From Aphanomyces cochlioides (lineage: Eukaryota; Oomycota; Saprolegniomycetes; Saprolegniales; Verrucalvaceae), in assembly GCA_019828595.1 (NCBI GenBank), contig JAHQRK010000022.1, forward strand, positions 1,302,001 to 1,366,000: DNA of 64,000 nt. Direction: 5' to 3'. The notes under the pieces are model-generated. The model saw only the letters and a list, made by a program, of their open reading frames with translations. It did not search any database and was not told where the DNA came from. Both the position numbers and the translations under genes were made by a program. Positions 10,434 through 23,769 of this stretch are shown here, piece after piece (position 1 is the first letter of the stretch; each line of letters starts with the position of its first letter).

Positions 10434-11631
10434 TTGACGTGGAGAAGGTCCCCGGTTCAAGTCCGGGTAAGACCATCCTTTTTCGACCCAAATCAACTTT
10501 TTTTGCTTCCCGAATGATATCTCGGCCAATATTTTCTTCCCAACACACGCTATCTCTTATGGCACCTCACATGCTCTTCTTTCAACCGCATCACAACCCG
10601 TCATCCCCGCACGCCGACGAAATGCGTGTAAAATGACAAAAGTACTAGACTTTGCGTCTCCATTTCTCATCCATGAGGCAAGTGTACCAATCATAAAACA
10701 CGCATAAATAGAACAGTTCAAACTGGACTTTCACCGAGACCCTGACACGACAAATATTCCATCTCAGTTTCACTTCAGAAAGGACGATTTTAAATCCTCA
10801 TTGACTTGGAGGGGACGCTACTTGAGAAACCCTTCCAGTCATTCCTTACTCTCTTCAAAGCAACAAACTTTTCCAAAATGGACCCAACTTAAACTTAACC
10901 ACACTAAACAAATCTCAACAACAGGTAGCTCCAAAGAAACAGCGATTCGTTCAAATGAATACACAATCGTATCAACCGAGCGCTGGATAGACACATCCAC
11001 TCGACCTCAGAGTATGTCTCTCAAAACAATGACAGACAAGATGGAAGAGAGCATCCAATTGGACCGTTGGAACTTATTATAGATTCCAAGATACATATAT
11101 GTAGATGATTACAGGAGGTCCATCGTTCCCTGTGAGTTTGTGTGTTTAGACTCGTTTTTTGTGGGAGGGGGCGATGATCCGCTTTTGGTTTGAAATGAAA
11201 GTATTTGAATAGGTCTACGAGAGGAGACAAACTTTTTCTCCCAAGCCCTTCGAGTATTGCATGTTGGCGAGGACTGACCACTCAGTTTGTCTAGGCTTTG
11301 GTTGCGAAAATAGAGTGCGCTGAAGGATTTTTGTGTCCAGAGTCGTCGTGAATGGTATGGAAACAGATCACAGACGTGGAGAGAGGAGATGATGTTTGTG
11401 ACTTGTGAGGTCGAGTCTATCGTGGGCCGTGTGGTGACAGGATGTTAGTATAGGCGATGTTGTTGTGTGTGCTGACGTGATGGGTTTGGCGTTGAATGTG
11501 TGACAAGGATAGTGTTCCAATGGTTGTGAGAGGGTGCTGGTGTGTGATTGATGTGAATGATGAGCAAGGTAGGCATAGTAGACATGGAGGTCTTATAGTG
11601 TAGCGGTTATCACGTCTCCTTGACGTGGAGA

Positions 11632-14600
11632 ATTGGTCGTTATTTACTTATATCGGCCACTCTGGACAATATCCCGGTTTTTATTCACAACATCTATGCT
11701 CCGTACGACTATCACGACCGTGTGGATTTTTTTAATGATCTGCCTCGCGATTTTCCACCCGAAGCTTTTCATATTGTTGGTGGCGACTTTAACGTTATTT
11801 TCTCCCCAACATTAGATTCATGCCGTCCTTCGACTCATGCGACCCATGGCTCATATGAACTCAACCTATGGCTACAAGATTTACACCTCGTTGACATTTT
11901 CCGTCAACAAAATCCACTGAAACGTGCTTTCACAAGTCCAAAATTTGTCAATCGGCTTGACTATATTTTCATCTCGTCTGCTATGGCATCCCTACGTCAT
12001 CTGAAATTTCGTCACCTGGAACCAATTCCTCATGCTGACCACACTCCCTGCAAATTATTGACCAAACGTCCAGCAGTATCAATGGGACCTGGTCCATGGA
12101 AAACACCACAATGGGTTCTCAACAATGACAAGGCCAAATTAATTATCTCTCGTCAACTTGAAACCTTCCTTACCAAGACCCAATTAAACTCAAATGTTGG
12201 TCTACATTTCGACACCATGATCACCAACATGCGAAATCAATTAAAATACCTACACGACGAGTTGGTCGAAAATCAACAAAGGCCTCTCAAGAAATTATCT
12301 ATGGATTTGGCTTTATTGATTCGGGATTACCAAAACGCCCCATGTGCGTCCTTGATGGCACGTATCAAAACAATTCAAGCTGCCATACATGAATATCATG
12401 ACAGGAAAAAAGTCCTACGGGAAGATACTGCTATGCAAACTCATCTCGAGAAAGCGGAAAGGTGTACCAAATTTCACCTGAAGCCACCTCGCACAATCCC
12501 TTTACAAAAATCTCCCTTCAAGGCACTCAAAATGTCCAATGGAAATATTGCTTCTGATCAACAATCAATTTCCTCGACACTCCACGAGTTTTATTCTGAC
12601 CTGTATGGCGACCATGAGGCAGTTGACAAGGAAAGAATGGCCAAGTATTTAAAAACTCTGATATCTCGCCGACTCAATATCGACGACAAGAGATTTATTG
12701 GGGCTCCTCTCACGGCAAACGAATTTTATTTTGCCATTAAACACTCCAAACGGAATTCAACTCCTGGGCCAAATTCACTGCCCTACGAAATTTTGAAAAT
12801 GTTTCCCCATGAATGGTCCCTGGCTTTGGAAATGCTATACTATTACCAAATCAACTCTCACTCCAACTTGGCACCCTCCCAATTGACAAGTTTAATTGTA
12901 CTGCTGTACAAAAAGGACGACAAACTACTCCCAAAAAATTACCGTCCCATCAGCTTGGTCAATATCGACGTGAAAATCCTCACAATGGTCCTTGCAGAAC
13001 GAATGCAGAGAATCATTCAGTCGATAGTCCACCCGGATCAAACAGGTTTTATTCGTGGTCGATCAATCCAAACCAATTTACTGCGCTTGGAAGACCTGAA
13101 TCACTTTATGAAGTTTTATTCCTCCGAGTCTATTGTGGCCCTCTTGGACTTTGAAAAAGCCTTTGATAGGGTCAACCATTCCTATTTATTGGCAACCCTG
13201 AAGGAATTTAATTTTCCACCGTCCTTTCTCAACATGGTCAAAGTGCTTTATTCAAATCGTCGTGGACGAATTATTGTCAATGGACATTTATCCAACCCAT
13301 TTAAGATCCAACGTGGTGTTTTACAAGGCGACCCATTATCACCTCTTTTATTTGTCTTGGCGCTAGAACCTATGTGTTTAGCCATACGCAAGAGAAAAGA
13401 TTTGGGCATACGAATTGGTCATCACACTCACACCGGGAGCTATTATGCAGACGACTCCCAATTGTACTCCAAAAATACATCGACGTTGCAACTCCAACTC
13501 GACATCGTCAAAAAATTCTGTGATATCTCTGGTTTCAAGTTAAATCTCTCCAAGACAGAATTATTAACACATGCCAATTTACCTCCAGACCTGGCACCTT
13601 TGGCTATTACTGATGACAAACCTGCTAAATCGTTGGGCCTTTTAATTTCTCCCAACATCACAGCCACAACACGTTTAAATTCGCTATTGGAGAAATTGGT
13701 CTCAAGAACACAATTATGGTCTTATCGAGCACGAACCCTACCCGGAAAAGTGACAATCCTAAGGTCAATTTGTTTTCCTGTGCTCTGGTATCAACTCCAA
13801 TTTATTCCGATCGACAAAGAATATGCCAAACTATTCGACAAGGTCGCCAAGCAATTTATTCACGGCGATACAATTGATCCATATTCGACTCAACGTTATT
13901 TGCATCAATTCAACTCGGACATTATTTTCCTTCCAAAAGCACAAGGTGGTCTCGGATTTAAATCGTCTACCCACTGGTGGTCAAAACTACACCGGGTCAT
14001 GACCTTTAAATGCTTCAAGCTACTCCTAGCACCACCTCACAACTCGTATGGTCAAACGAAATTGCCAGCATGGCTATCCATTGGAGAATATTTACTCTCC
14101 AGAGCCTTCAGTCCATGGGGAAATTTTTATGATCTCCTTTTCATGAGTCCACACTCTAGTATGTACAAAGCCATATCCCACCAAGATAAGGTTCCACCTC
14201 TCTGGTCAGCATTTACTCGACTATGGTTATCCTTATCTCCAACCCCACTTAAATTTCCCACAGTTCAAGTCGATGGAAATTTTCCACTTTGGCACAATCA
14301 ATTCTTACCCTTGGAGAAAACTGTCTTTGAACACTGCTATCCAAAGACTTATGATTATGCTGTATCACTGGCAAAATTAAATTTTACCCATGTTCGCCAC
14401 CTACTCGATGAAAATGGCAATCTTATGGATCGGAAAATCCTGTTAGATTGGATTAAATCTCAATGCTCAAGACGCCATTTAGCCACTCCCGATCATAAAT
14501 GGTGGTATGCTCTACACGGGAGACTTAAAGCTATTCTACCATCTCCACCCGAGGACACAGAAATTAATTTTCGTCAGCCTACACCTTATCGGCAAACGGC

Positions 14601-15357
14601 TACCGAAATTACTTGGGCTGGAAATTTTAAAGACGGCTTTTTACCCTTTATTGATGCCACCTTGGATGATTTAACTCATGAATTTAAATCCAAATCAGCT
14701 CAGGAGGTTTTACCCACAGCGCATTTATTGGTACCCTCGGATTTTTATGCCCACAAGGAAAATATTAAAGTGGTCGCATTCTACAGGCAGCCCAAATTTA
14801 TTCTGCCAACGTATAGTGCTTTCATATATCGACTGCTTATACGAGCCTTACCTCTCCGATACAAATTCAAGTACTCGGACGATATCCCGAACACTTGTAT
14901 TTTTTGTCATGAAGTGGAGACGTATAAACATTTCACCTTGGACTGTCCATATACTCGAGCATGTTGGAGTCCATTTAAATCCATGGCCAGATCCCTTAAC
15001 TTTACTTGGCCAACTACCATGGAAAAAATATTCTTCTCTCCTATAGCACTCCAAGACAAAGACCTCCAAGCTGGATTTAATTTGCTGTGGCCAATTTTTT
15101 TATCTTGTATTTGGTATACAATATGGAAAACTCGGTGCGACCGGATTTACCGTCCAGATTTACCTAACAAAACACCTATGACGATATCCAGCTTAGCAGG
15201 ACACATTATAAAGCGGCATCTGTACCAAGTCAATCGAGCCTCCTTGGACGACTCCACGAAGGCTTCCTTGACATCGGTGCTTCATAGTTTGCACCAGAAT
15301 GAGTGGTTCTCTGCCCAAATCTTACCACAATCTCAAAACGAGACCTTGGAACCTTAA
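11632..15357 (+). CDS. LINE ORF2 fragment, copy 2 (5'-truncated)
   Basis: The translation is identical to the first copy over its whole length, with the YADD catalytic box near 13444-13455 and the CCHC finger near 14896-14946. It likewise lacks a start codon of its own and the endonuclease N-terminus. Confidence 0.92.
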   Translation: MGRYLLISATLDNIPVFIHNIYAPYDYHDRVDFFNDLPRDFPPEAFHIVGGDFNVIFSPTLDSCRPSTHATHGSYELNLWLQDLHLVDIFRQQNPLKRAFTSPKFVNRLDYIFISSAMASLRHLKFRHLEPIPHADHTPCKLLTKRPAVSMGPGPWKTPQWVLNNDKAKLIISRQLETFLTKTQLNSNVGLHFDTMITNMRNQLKYLHDELVENQQRPLKKLSMDLALLIRDYQNAPCASLMARIKTIQAAIHEYHDRKKVLREDTAMQTHLEKAERCTKFHLKPPRTIPLQKSPFKALKMSNGNIASDQQSISSTLHEFYSDLYGDHEAVDKERMAKYLKTLISRRLNIDDKRFIGAPLTANEFYFAIKHSKRNSTPGPNSLPYEILKMFPHEWSLALEMLYYYQINSHSNLAPSQLTSLIVLLYKKDDKLLPKNYRPISLVNIDVKILTMVLAERMQRIIQSIVHPDQTGFIRGRSIQTNLLRLEDLNHFMKFYSSESIVALLDFEKAFDRVNHSYLLATLKEFNFPPSFLNMVKVLYSNRRGRIIVNGHLSNPFKIQRGVLQGDPLSPLLFVLALEPMCLAIRKRKDLGIRIGHHTHTGSYYADDSQLYSKNTSTLQLQLDIVKKFCDISGFKLNLSKTELLTHANLPPDLAPLAITDDKPAKSLGLLISPNITATTRLNSLLEKLVSRTQLWSYRARTLPGKVTILRSICFPVLWYQLQFIPIDKEYAKLFDKVAKQFIHGDTIDPYSTQRYLHQFNSDIIFLPKAQGGLGFKSSTHWWSKLHRVMTFKCFKLLLAPPHNSYGQTKLPAWLSIGEYLLSRAFSPWGNFYDLLFMSPHSSMYKAISHQDKVPPLWSAFTRLWLSLSPTPLKFPTVQVDGNFPLWHNQFLPLEKTVFEHCYPKTYDYAVSLAKLNFTHVRHLLDENGNLMDRKILLDWIKSQCSRRHLATPDHKWWYALHGRLKAILPSPPEDTEINFRQPTPYRQTATEITWAGNFKDGFLPFIDATLDDLTHEFKSKSAQEVLPTAHLLVPSDFYAHKENIKVVAFYRQPKFILPTYSAFIYRLLIRALPLRYKFKYSDDIPNTCIFCHEVETYKHFTLDCPYTRACWSPFKSMARSLNFTWPTTMEKIFFSPIALQDKDLQAGFNLLWPIFLSCIWYTIWKTRCDRIYRPDLPNKTPMTISSLAGHIIKRHLYQVNRASLDDSTKASLTSVLHSLHQNEWFSAQILPQSQNETLEP

Positions 15358-17797
15358 AAGGCATGTTATATTGCAACCTTTGAAGAAATTCACCTAAGTC
15401 ACCCAAACCAATGGGAAAACTCAAAGTGGATTTTCTCGCGACCCACTTGGCCTTTTCATGCGTTTGATGGCTCGTTAGCCCCAGCTAACAGAGCTCTATG
15501 AACACACCAAGTAACTTTACCTCATGCCGAGTCGTTCACAAAATCGACTTGACTTTATCCGTTCACCCAAAATGGCAAAACTATCGACAACTCTGGCATT
15601 GCTCTGACGATTATTTCAGACATTCTAATGGTCATCAGGGTTGCTAGACATCCCAAGCAGACAAACGCAAGCGTTAGATTGCAAAAAAGTGCAGTGGTTC
15701 TCTCACAACAACACTTTGAAAATTGTTACGACGTCTCCCCCTGGGGGCGAAATCTCAAAATCGAGTGCACATTTTTTGTTCGGGAAAATTGCGCCACGGT
15801 GCCTAAAAGATTCTCCCATGTCTCCTCCTCAAGATGTGCCAGTTTGCGAGTGCTCAAACCTCGCCAAACTCGCGAAACAAAATTCGAAAGGAAATTCGAC
15901 CCGGTGACACCCATTTTGAACCGGTTTCAACCCGTCACCAAAAGTGAAATTTCTCTCGACCTACTGCGTGGATTTCTACGTTTAGTGGCTTGTTATCTCA
16001 GTTGAATCGAGCTCTATGCCGACACCAACTAGCACATATTGCAGATCTATGGTTCAAAACCACGAACCCATTTTGGACTGTCACCCAAACCGGTGAAACA
16101 CCAGGACAACTCGAACGCTTTCCCTACGGTCACCGAGTGACATCTAGGGGTCTAGTGGGTGGCTCCACCACTTATTACGACTAGCCAAAGCGTTAGAACG
16201 CCCTGAAACATCCTGGTTTGCTCGCAATCCTCAATCCAAAATGTCAACCGCCCCTATCCACCGGCTACAAAACCTTAAGTCGGCTACAGGTCGCAAATCA
16301 TTTCCTATCGACCGGCTATGACTCTTTTCCATCCTATCATGGCTAGACGAGTGTTTTAAGCCATCAAGAGCGATGATTGAAGCCCTGGAACCTACTTGCC
16401 GTCGCCCCGACAACTTTTGGTGAAATGGCTAAAACTCATCGGAATGGCTCCTGAACGCAAATCAACTCCGATCGCCCAACTTAGAGTTGGAGAGGCTCGA
16501 GAATGTCCTCGCGATGGATTTGAGCTATCAAGCACCATGATAGCAGCACAGGAACCCAACTTCCGATTCCAAACCATTTTGAGCCGATAAGGCTCCAAAA
16601 CGACCATCGTAGCTCATTTCAGCTACACGACTCTATATGCACCGATTAATATGGTGCATCCACCGCTAGCCTCCATTGATGGAGGACACCAAGTATGGCT
16701 ATCTATCTCATAGCCGTTCGGAAGTTATGACTCCTTCAAATTTGGCCGCCGAGACGCCCGATTGGAAAAACCACTGGTTTTGGCTAGCGCTCTCCCGCTA
16801 CACACTACCTATGGCGATTCTAATGGTGCGCTATCCTTCGTACGTATCGTCGCTACGATTCTGCCAAGTGGCTCCATGCACCGCGGCGCCGTTCGAAATC
16901 CAGCTCCGACGATGCTCGCGCTCGAGACCTATCCGCGCATGGCGCATGTCAAAATGGCTCCTCCCAAATATTTTACCCTTTTTTATTATTTTTGGGAGGT
17001 TTACCCCAAAAGCCCAACCCACAAGGGATTTTCCCTCTATCTCGCCACCATCAACTCCGATGAAGACGCTCCTGAAATCAACTTTGCTTGTCATGGAACG
17101 ACCGACCTCGTTGATTTTTTTGGCTGGTCAAATCGTCCAAGAACATTTTATTTTGGATGGTCTTTTCTCTCAAACCCAGCTTTTCCCATGGTTCCAGCGA
17201 TTTAATTCGGCCTCCTGAGGTCGAATTAAATTGGCCACGACCTTTTTGGATTTTTTGGGCTCCTACCTCTTGCCAATTTATTTTCCTTGGGCCTGATTTT
17301 ACTCTGTTTCGACCCTTTTGTCAATTTTTGGCCTTCCTCTCCTGTCGATTTATTTATTCATGGATCGACCCCAACTCAAGCTTTTATTTACTTGGCCTTT
17401 TTCACTGTGTACCTCCACTTGGAATTTTTATCAAGACTTTTGTATACAAATATTCAAGTCCTCCACAGTCAACCCGAAATTGCCTCGTATCTCGCCACCA
17501 CCAACTCGGATCAAGATGGTCATGAAAAGAAAGTTGCTTGTATGGCTCTTTTCTATACTGTTGAATTTTTTCACAGCCTGAATCGCCATGCAACATTTTC
17601 TTTCTGCCATGGTTCCTCCAAATTACCCCACACCCCAAGTCTATTTCGGTTAAGCAACACTGGACGATTTTCCACAAGAACCTTCCAAGGTCACATTTCG
17701 CAACACATATTTATTATGCGACCTATGAAGCCAAAATCGAAAGTCTAGTTTGCGGCCCTTTTGGGCCATATTAATTCTTTAATATACTCAGTTAACC
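15358..17797 (+). other. LINE copy 2 long 3' non-coding region
   Basis: Counterpart of 7994-10433, with the same internal direct repeats at an offset of 7,364 bp. No gene is seen. Confidence 0.75.
17754..17785 (+). other. Two hairpins near the LINE 3' end, copy 2
   Basis: Same GGCCC/GGGCC and ATATTAA/TTAATAT stems as at 10390-10421. Confidence 0.6.
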
Positions 17798-18952
17798 TTG
17801 ACGTGGAGAAGGTCCCCGGTTCAAGTCCGGGTAAGACCATCCTTTTTCGACCCAAATCAACTTTTTTTGCTTCCCGAATGATATCTCGGCCAATATTTTC
17901 TTCCCAACACACGCTATCTCTTATGGCACCTCACATGCTCTTCTTTCAACCGCATCACAACCCGTCATCCCCGCACGCCGACGAAATGCGTGTAAAATGA
18001 CAAAAGTACTAGACTTTGCGTCTCCATTTCTCATCCATGAGGCAAGTGTACCAATCATAAAACACGCATAAATAGAACAGTTCAAACTGGACTTTCACCG
18101 AGACCCTGACACGACAAATATTCCATCTCAGTTTCACTTCAGAAAGGACGATTTTAAATCCTCATTGACTTGGAGGGGACGCTACTTGAGAAACCCTTCC
18201 AGTCATTCCTTACTCTCTTCAAAGCAACAAACTTTTCCAAAATGGACCCAACTTAAACTTAACCACACTAAACAAATCTCAACAACAGGTAGCTCCAAAG
18301 AAACAGCGATTCGTTCAAATGAATACACAATCGTATCAACCGAGCGCTGGATAGACACATCCACTCGACCTCAGAGTATGTCTCTCAAAACAATGACAGA
18401 CAAGATGGAAGAGAGCATCCAATTGGACCGTTGGAACTTATTATAGATTCCAAGATACATATATGTAGATGATTACAGGAGGTCCATCGTTCCCTGTGAG
18501 TTTGTGTGTTTAGACTCGTTTTTTGTGGGAGGGGGCGATGATCCGCTTTTGGTTTGAAATGAAAGTATTTGAATAGGTCTACGAGAGGAGACAAACTTTT
18601 TCTCCCAAGCCCTTCGAGTATTGCATGTTGGCGAGGACTGACCACTCAGTTTGTCTAGGCTTTGGTTGCGAAAATAGAGTGCGCTGAAGGATTTTTGTGT
18701 CCAGAGTCGTCGTGAATGGTATGGAAACAGATCACAGACGTGGAGAGAGGAGATGATGTTTGTGACTTGTGAGGTCGAGTCTATCGTGGGCCGTGTGGTG
18801 ACAGGATGTTAGTATAGGCGATGTTGTTGTGTGTGCTGACGTGATGGGTTTGGCGTTGAATGTGTGACAAGGATAGTGTTCCAATGGTTGTGAGAGGGTG
18901 CTGGTGTGTGATTGATGTGAATGATGAGCAAGGTAGGCATAGTAGACATGGA

Positions 18953-19025
18953 GGTCTTATAGTGTAGCGGTTATCACGTCTCCTTGACGTGGAGAAGGTC
19001 CCCGGTTCAAGTCCGGGTAAGACCA
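18953..19025 (+). tRNA. tRNA-Val (GAC), copy 6
   Basis: First intact gene after the LINE block. It begins a run of ten uninterrupted loci. Confidence 0.9.
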
Positions 19026-20138
19026 TCCTTTTTCGACCCAAATCAACTTTTTTTGCTTCCCGAATGATATCTCGGCCAATATTTTCTTCCCAACACACGC
19101 TATCTCTTATGGCACCTCACATGCTCTTCTTTCAACCGCATCACAACCCGTCATCCCCGCACGCCGACGAAATGCGTGTAAAATGACAAAAGTACTAGAC
19201 TTTGCGTCTCCATTTCTCATCCATGAGGCAAGTGTACCAATCATAAAACACGCATAAATAGAACAGTTCAAACTGGACTTTCACCGAGACCCTGACACGA
19301 CAAATATTCCATCTCAGTTTCACTTCAGAAAGGACGATTTTAAATCCTCATTGACTTGGAGGGGACGCTACTTGAGAAACCCTTCCAGTCATTCCTTACT
19401 CTCTTCAAAGCAACAAACTTTTCCAAAATGGACCCAACTTAAACTTAACCACACTAAACAAATCTCAACAACAGGTAGCTCCAAAGAAACAGCGATTCGT
19501 TCAAATGAATACACAATCGTATCAACCGAGCGCTGGATAGACACATCCACTCGACCTCAGAGTATGTCTCTCAAAACAATGACAGACAAGATGGAAGAGA
19601 GCATCCAATTGGACCGTTGGAACTTATTATAGATTCCAAGATACATATATGTAGATGATTACAGGAGGTCCATCGTTCCCTGTGAGTTTGTGTGTTTAGA
19701 CTCGTTTTTTGTGGGAGGGGGCGATGATCCGCTTTTGGTTTGAAATGAAAGTATTTGAATAGGTCTACGAGAGGAGACAAACTTTTTCTCCCAAGCCCTT
19801 CGAGTATTGCATGTTGGCGAGGACTGACCACTCAGTTTGTCTAGGCTTTGGTTGCGAAAATAGAGTGCGCTGAAGGATTTTTGTGTCCAGAGTCGTCGTG
19901 AATGGTATGGAAACAGATCACAGACGTGGAGAGAGGAGATGATGTTTGTGACTTGTGAGGTCGAGTCTATCGTGGGCCGTGTGGTGACAGGATGTTAGTA
20001 TAGGCGATGTTGTTGTGTGTGCTGACGTGATGGGTTTGGCGTTGAATGTGTGACAAGGATAGTGTTCCAATGGTTGTGAGAGGGTGCTGGTGTGTGATTG
20101 ATGTGAATGATGAGCAAGGTAGGCATAGTAGACATGGA

Positions 20139-20211
20139 GGTCTTATAGTGTAGCGGTTATCACGTCTCCTTGACGTGGAGAAGGTCCCCGGTTCAAGTCC
20201 GGGTAAGACCA
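20139..20211 (+). tRNA. tRNA-Val (GAC), copy 7
   Basis: Consensus copy with both downstream T-runs. I noticed no private change in its unit. Confidence 0.9.
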
Positions 20212-21324
20212 TCCTTTTTCGACCCAAATCAACTTTTTTTGCTTCCCGAATGATATCTCGGCCAATATTTTCTTCCCAACACACGCTATCTCTTATGGCA
20301 CCTCACATGCTCTTCTTTCAACCGCATCACAACCCGTCATCCCCGCACGCCGACGAAATGCGTGTAAAATGACAAAAGTACTAGACTTTGCGTCTCCATT
20401 TCTCATCCATGAGGCAAGTGTACCAATCATAAAACACGCATAAATAGAACAGTTCAAACTGGACTTTCACCGAGACCCTGACACGACAAATATTCCATCT
20501 CAGTTTCACTTCAGAAAGGACGATTTTAAATCCTCATTGACTTGGAGGGGACGCTACTTGAGAAACCCTTCCAGTCATTCCTTACTCTCTTCAAAGCAAC
20601 AAACTTTTCCAAAATGGACCCAACTTAAACTTAACCACACTAAACAAATCTCAACAACAGGTAGCTCCAAAGAAACAGCGATTCGTTCAAATGAATACAC
20701 AATCGTATCAACCGAGCGCTGGATAGACACATCCACTCGACCTCAGAGTATGTCTCTCAAAACAATGACAGACAAGATGGAAGAGAGCATCCAATTGGAC
20801 CGTTGGAACTTATTATAGATTCCAAGATACATATATGTAGATGATTACAGGAGGTCCATCGTTCCCTGTGAGTTTGTGTGTTTAGACTCGTTTTTTGTGG
20901 GAGGGGGCGATGATCCGCTTTTGGTTTGAAATGAAAGTATTTGAATAGGTCTACGAGAGGAGACAAACTTTTTCTCCCAAGCCCTTCGAGTATTGCATGT
21001 TGGCGAGGACTGACCACTCAGTTTGTCTAGGCTTTGGTTGCGAAAATAGAGTGCGCTGAAGGATTTTTGTGTCCAGAGTCGTCGTGAATGGTATGGAAAC
21101 AGATCACAGACGTGGAGAGAGGAGATGATGTTTGTGACTTGTGAGGTCGAGTCTATCGTGGGCCGTGTGGTGACAGGATGTTAGTATAGGCGATGTTGTT
21201 GTGTGTGCTGACGTGATGGGTTTGGCGTTGAATGTGTGACAAGGATAGTGTTCCAATGGTTGTGAGAGGGTGCTGGTGTGTGATTGATGTGAATGATGAG
21301 CAAGGTAGGCATAGTAGACATGGA

Positions 21325-21397
21325 GGTCTTATAGTGTAGCGGTTATCACGTCTCCTTGACGTGGAGAAGGTCCCCGGTTCAAGTCCGGGTAAGACCA
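21325..21397 (+). tRNA. tRNA-Val (GAC), copy 8
   Basis: Consensus copy. I noticed no private change in its unit. Confidence 0.9.
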
Positions 21398-22510
21398 TCC
21401 TTTTTCGACCCAAATCAACTTTTTTTGCTTCCCGAATGATATCTCGGCCAATATTTTCTTCCCAACACACGCTATCTCTTATGGCACCTCACATGCTCTT
21501 CTTTCAACCGCATCACAACCCGTCATCCCCGCACGCCGACGAAATGCGTGTAAAATGACAAAAGTACTAGACTTTGCGTCTCCATTTCTCATCCATGAGG
21601 CAAGTGTACCAATCATAAAACACGCATAAATAGAACAGTTCAAACTGGACTTTCACCGAGACCCTGACACGACAAATATTCCATCTCAGTTTCACTTCAG
21701 AAAGGACGATTTTAAATCCTCATTGACTTGGAGGGGACGCTACTTGAGAAACCCTTCCAGTCATTCCTTACTCTCTTCAAAGCAACAAACTTTTCCAAAA
21801 TGGACCCAACTTAAACTTAACCACACTAAACAAATCTCAACAACAGGTAGCTCCAAAGAAACAGCGATTCGTTCAAATGAATACACAATCGTATCAACCG
21901 AGCGCTGGATAGACACATCCACTCGACCTCAGAGTATGTCTCTCAAAACAATGACAGACAAGATGGAAGAGAGCATCCAATTGGACCGTTGGAACTTATT
22001 ATAGATTCCAAGATACATATATGTAGATGATTACAGGAGGTCCATCGTTCCCTGTGAGTTTGTGTGTTTAGACTCGTTTTTTGTGGGAGGGGGCGATGAT
22101 CCGCTTTTGGTTTGAAATGAAAGTATTTGAATAGGTCTACGAGAGGAGACAAACTTTTTCTCCCAAGCCCTTCGAGTATTGCATGTTGGCGAGGACTGAC
22201 CACTCAGTTTGTCTAGGCTTTGGTTGCGAAAATAGAGTGCGCTGAAGGATTTTTGTGTCCAGAGTCGTCGTGAATGGTATGGAAACAGATCACAGACGTG
22301 GAGAGAGGAGATGATGTTTGTGACTTGTGAGGTCGAGTCTATCGTGGGCCGTGTGGTGACAGGATGTTAGTATAGGCGATGTTGTTGTGTGTGCTGACGT
22401 GATGGGTTTGGCGTTGAATGTGTGACAAGGATAGTGTTCCAATGGTTGTGAGAGGGTGCTGGTGTGTGATTGATGTGAATGATGAGCAAGGTAGGCATAG
22501 TAGACATGGA

Positions 22511-22583
22511 GGTCTTATAGTGTAGCGGTTATCACGTCTCCTTGACGTGGAGAAGGTCCCCGGTTCAAGTCCGGGTAAGACCA
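22511..22583 (+). tRNA. tRNA-Val (GAC), copy 9
   Basis: Consensus copy. I noticed no private change in its unit. Confidence 0.9.
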
Positions 22584-23696
22584 TCCTTTTTCGACCCAAA
22601 TCAACTTTTTTTGCTTCCCGAATGATATCTCGGCCAATATTTTCTTCCCAACACACGCTATCTCTTATGGCACCTCACATGCTCTTCTTTCAACCGCATC
22701 ACAACCCGTCATCCCCGCACGCCGACGAAATGCGTGTAAAATGACAAAAGTACTAGACTTTGCGTCTCCATTTCTCATCCATGAGGCAAGTGTACCAATC
22801 ATAAAACACGCATAAATAGAACAGTTCAAACTGGACTTTCACCGAGACCCTGACACGACAAATATTCCATCTCAGTTTCACTTCAGAAAGGACGATTTTA
22901 AATCCTCATTGACTTGGAGGGGACGCTACTTGAGAAACCCTTCCAGTCATTCCTTACTCTCTTCAAAGCAACAAACTTTTCCAAAATGGACCCAACTTAA
23001 ACTTAACCACACTAAACAAATCTCAACAACAGGTAGCTCCAAAGAAACAGCGATTCGTTCAAATGAATACACAATCGTATCAACCGAGCGCTGGATAGAC
23101 ACATCCACTCGACCTCAGAGTATGTCTCTCAAAACAATGACAGACAAGATGGAAGAGAGCATCCAATTGGACCGTTGGAACTTATTATAGATTCCAAGAT
23201 ACATATATGTAGATGATTACAGGAGGTCCATCGTTCCCTGTGAGTTTGTGTGTTTAGACTCGTTTTTTGTGGGAGGGGGCGATGATCCGCTTTTGGTTTG
23301 AAATGAAAGTATTTGAATAGGTCTACGAGAGGAGACAAACTTTTTCTCCCAAGCCCTTCGAGTATTGCATGTTGGCGAGGACTGACCACTCAGTTTGTCT
23401 AGGCTTTGGTTGCGAAAATAGAGTGCGCTGAAGGATTTTTGTGTCCAGAGTCGTCGTGAATGGTATGGAAACAGATCACAGACGTGGAGAGAGGAGATGA
23501 TGTTTGTGACTTGTGAGGTCGAGTATATCGTGGGCCGTGTGGTGACAGGATGTTAGTATAGGCGATGTTGTTGTGTGTGCTGACGTGATGGGTTTGGCGT
23601 TGAATGTGTGACAAGGATAGTGTTCCAATGGTTGTGAGAGGGTGCTGGTGTGTGATTGATGTGAATGATGAGCAAGGTAGGCATAGTAGACATGGA

Positions 23697-23769
23697 GGTC
23701 TTATAGTGTAGCGGTTATCACGTCTCCTTGACGTGGAGAAGGTCCCCGGTTCAAGTCCGGGTAAGACCA
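23697..23769 (+). tRNA. tRNA-Val (GAC), copy 10
   Basis: Consensus tRNA. The upstream spacer carries a private C-to-A change at 23525. Confidence 0.9.

Larger units (their letters stand above)
4225..10475 (+). pseudogene. tRNA-Val locus split by LINE copy 1
   Basis: tRNA nt 1-44 lie at 4225-4268 and nt 32-73 at 10434-10475. The shared nt 32-44 form the 13-bp target duplication. Neither piece alone can fold as a full tRNA: the left piece keeps the A box and the right piece keeps the B box and terminators. Confidence 0.93.
11633..17797 (+). mobile_element. 5'-truncated site-specific LINE, copy 2
   Basis: Same length (6,165 bp), same truncation point and same flanks as copy 1, offset by 7,364 bp, which is one LINE plus its duplication plus one array unit. 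The two translated ORFs are identical. Independent insertions would not share a random truncation point, so this is best read as a tandem duplication or conversion of an already occupied unit. Target duplications are at 11620-11632 and 17798-17810. Confidence 0.93.
11589..17839 (+). pseudogene. tRNA-Val locus split by LINE copy 2
   Basis: tRNA nt 1-44 at 11589-11632 and nt 32-73 at 17798-17839, arranged exactly as at the first LINE locus. Confidence 0.93.

Noticed and set aside
4225..10475. The elements as introns or inteins of the tRNA gene
   Set aside because: The 13-bp target duplication and the reverse transcriptase show retrotransposon insertion. tRNA introns sit at nt 37/38 and do not duplicate flanks.
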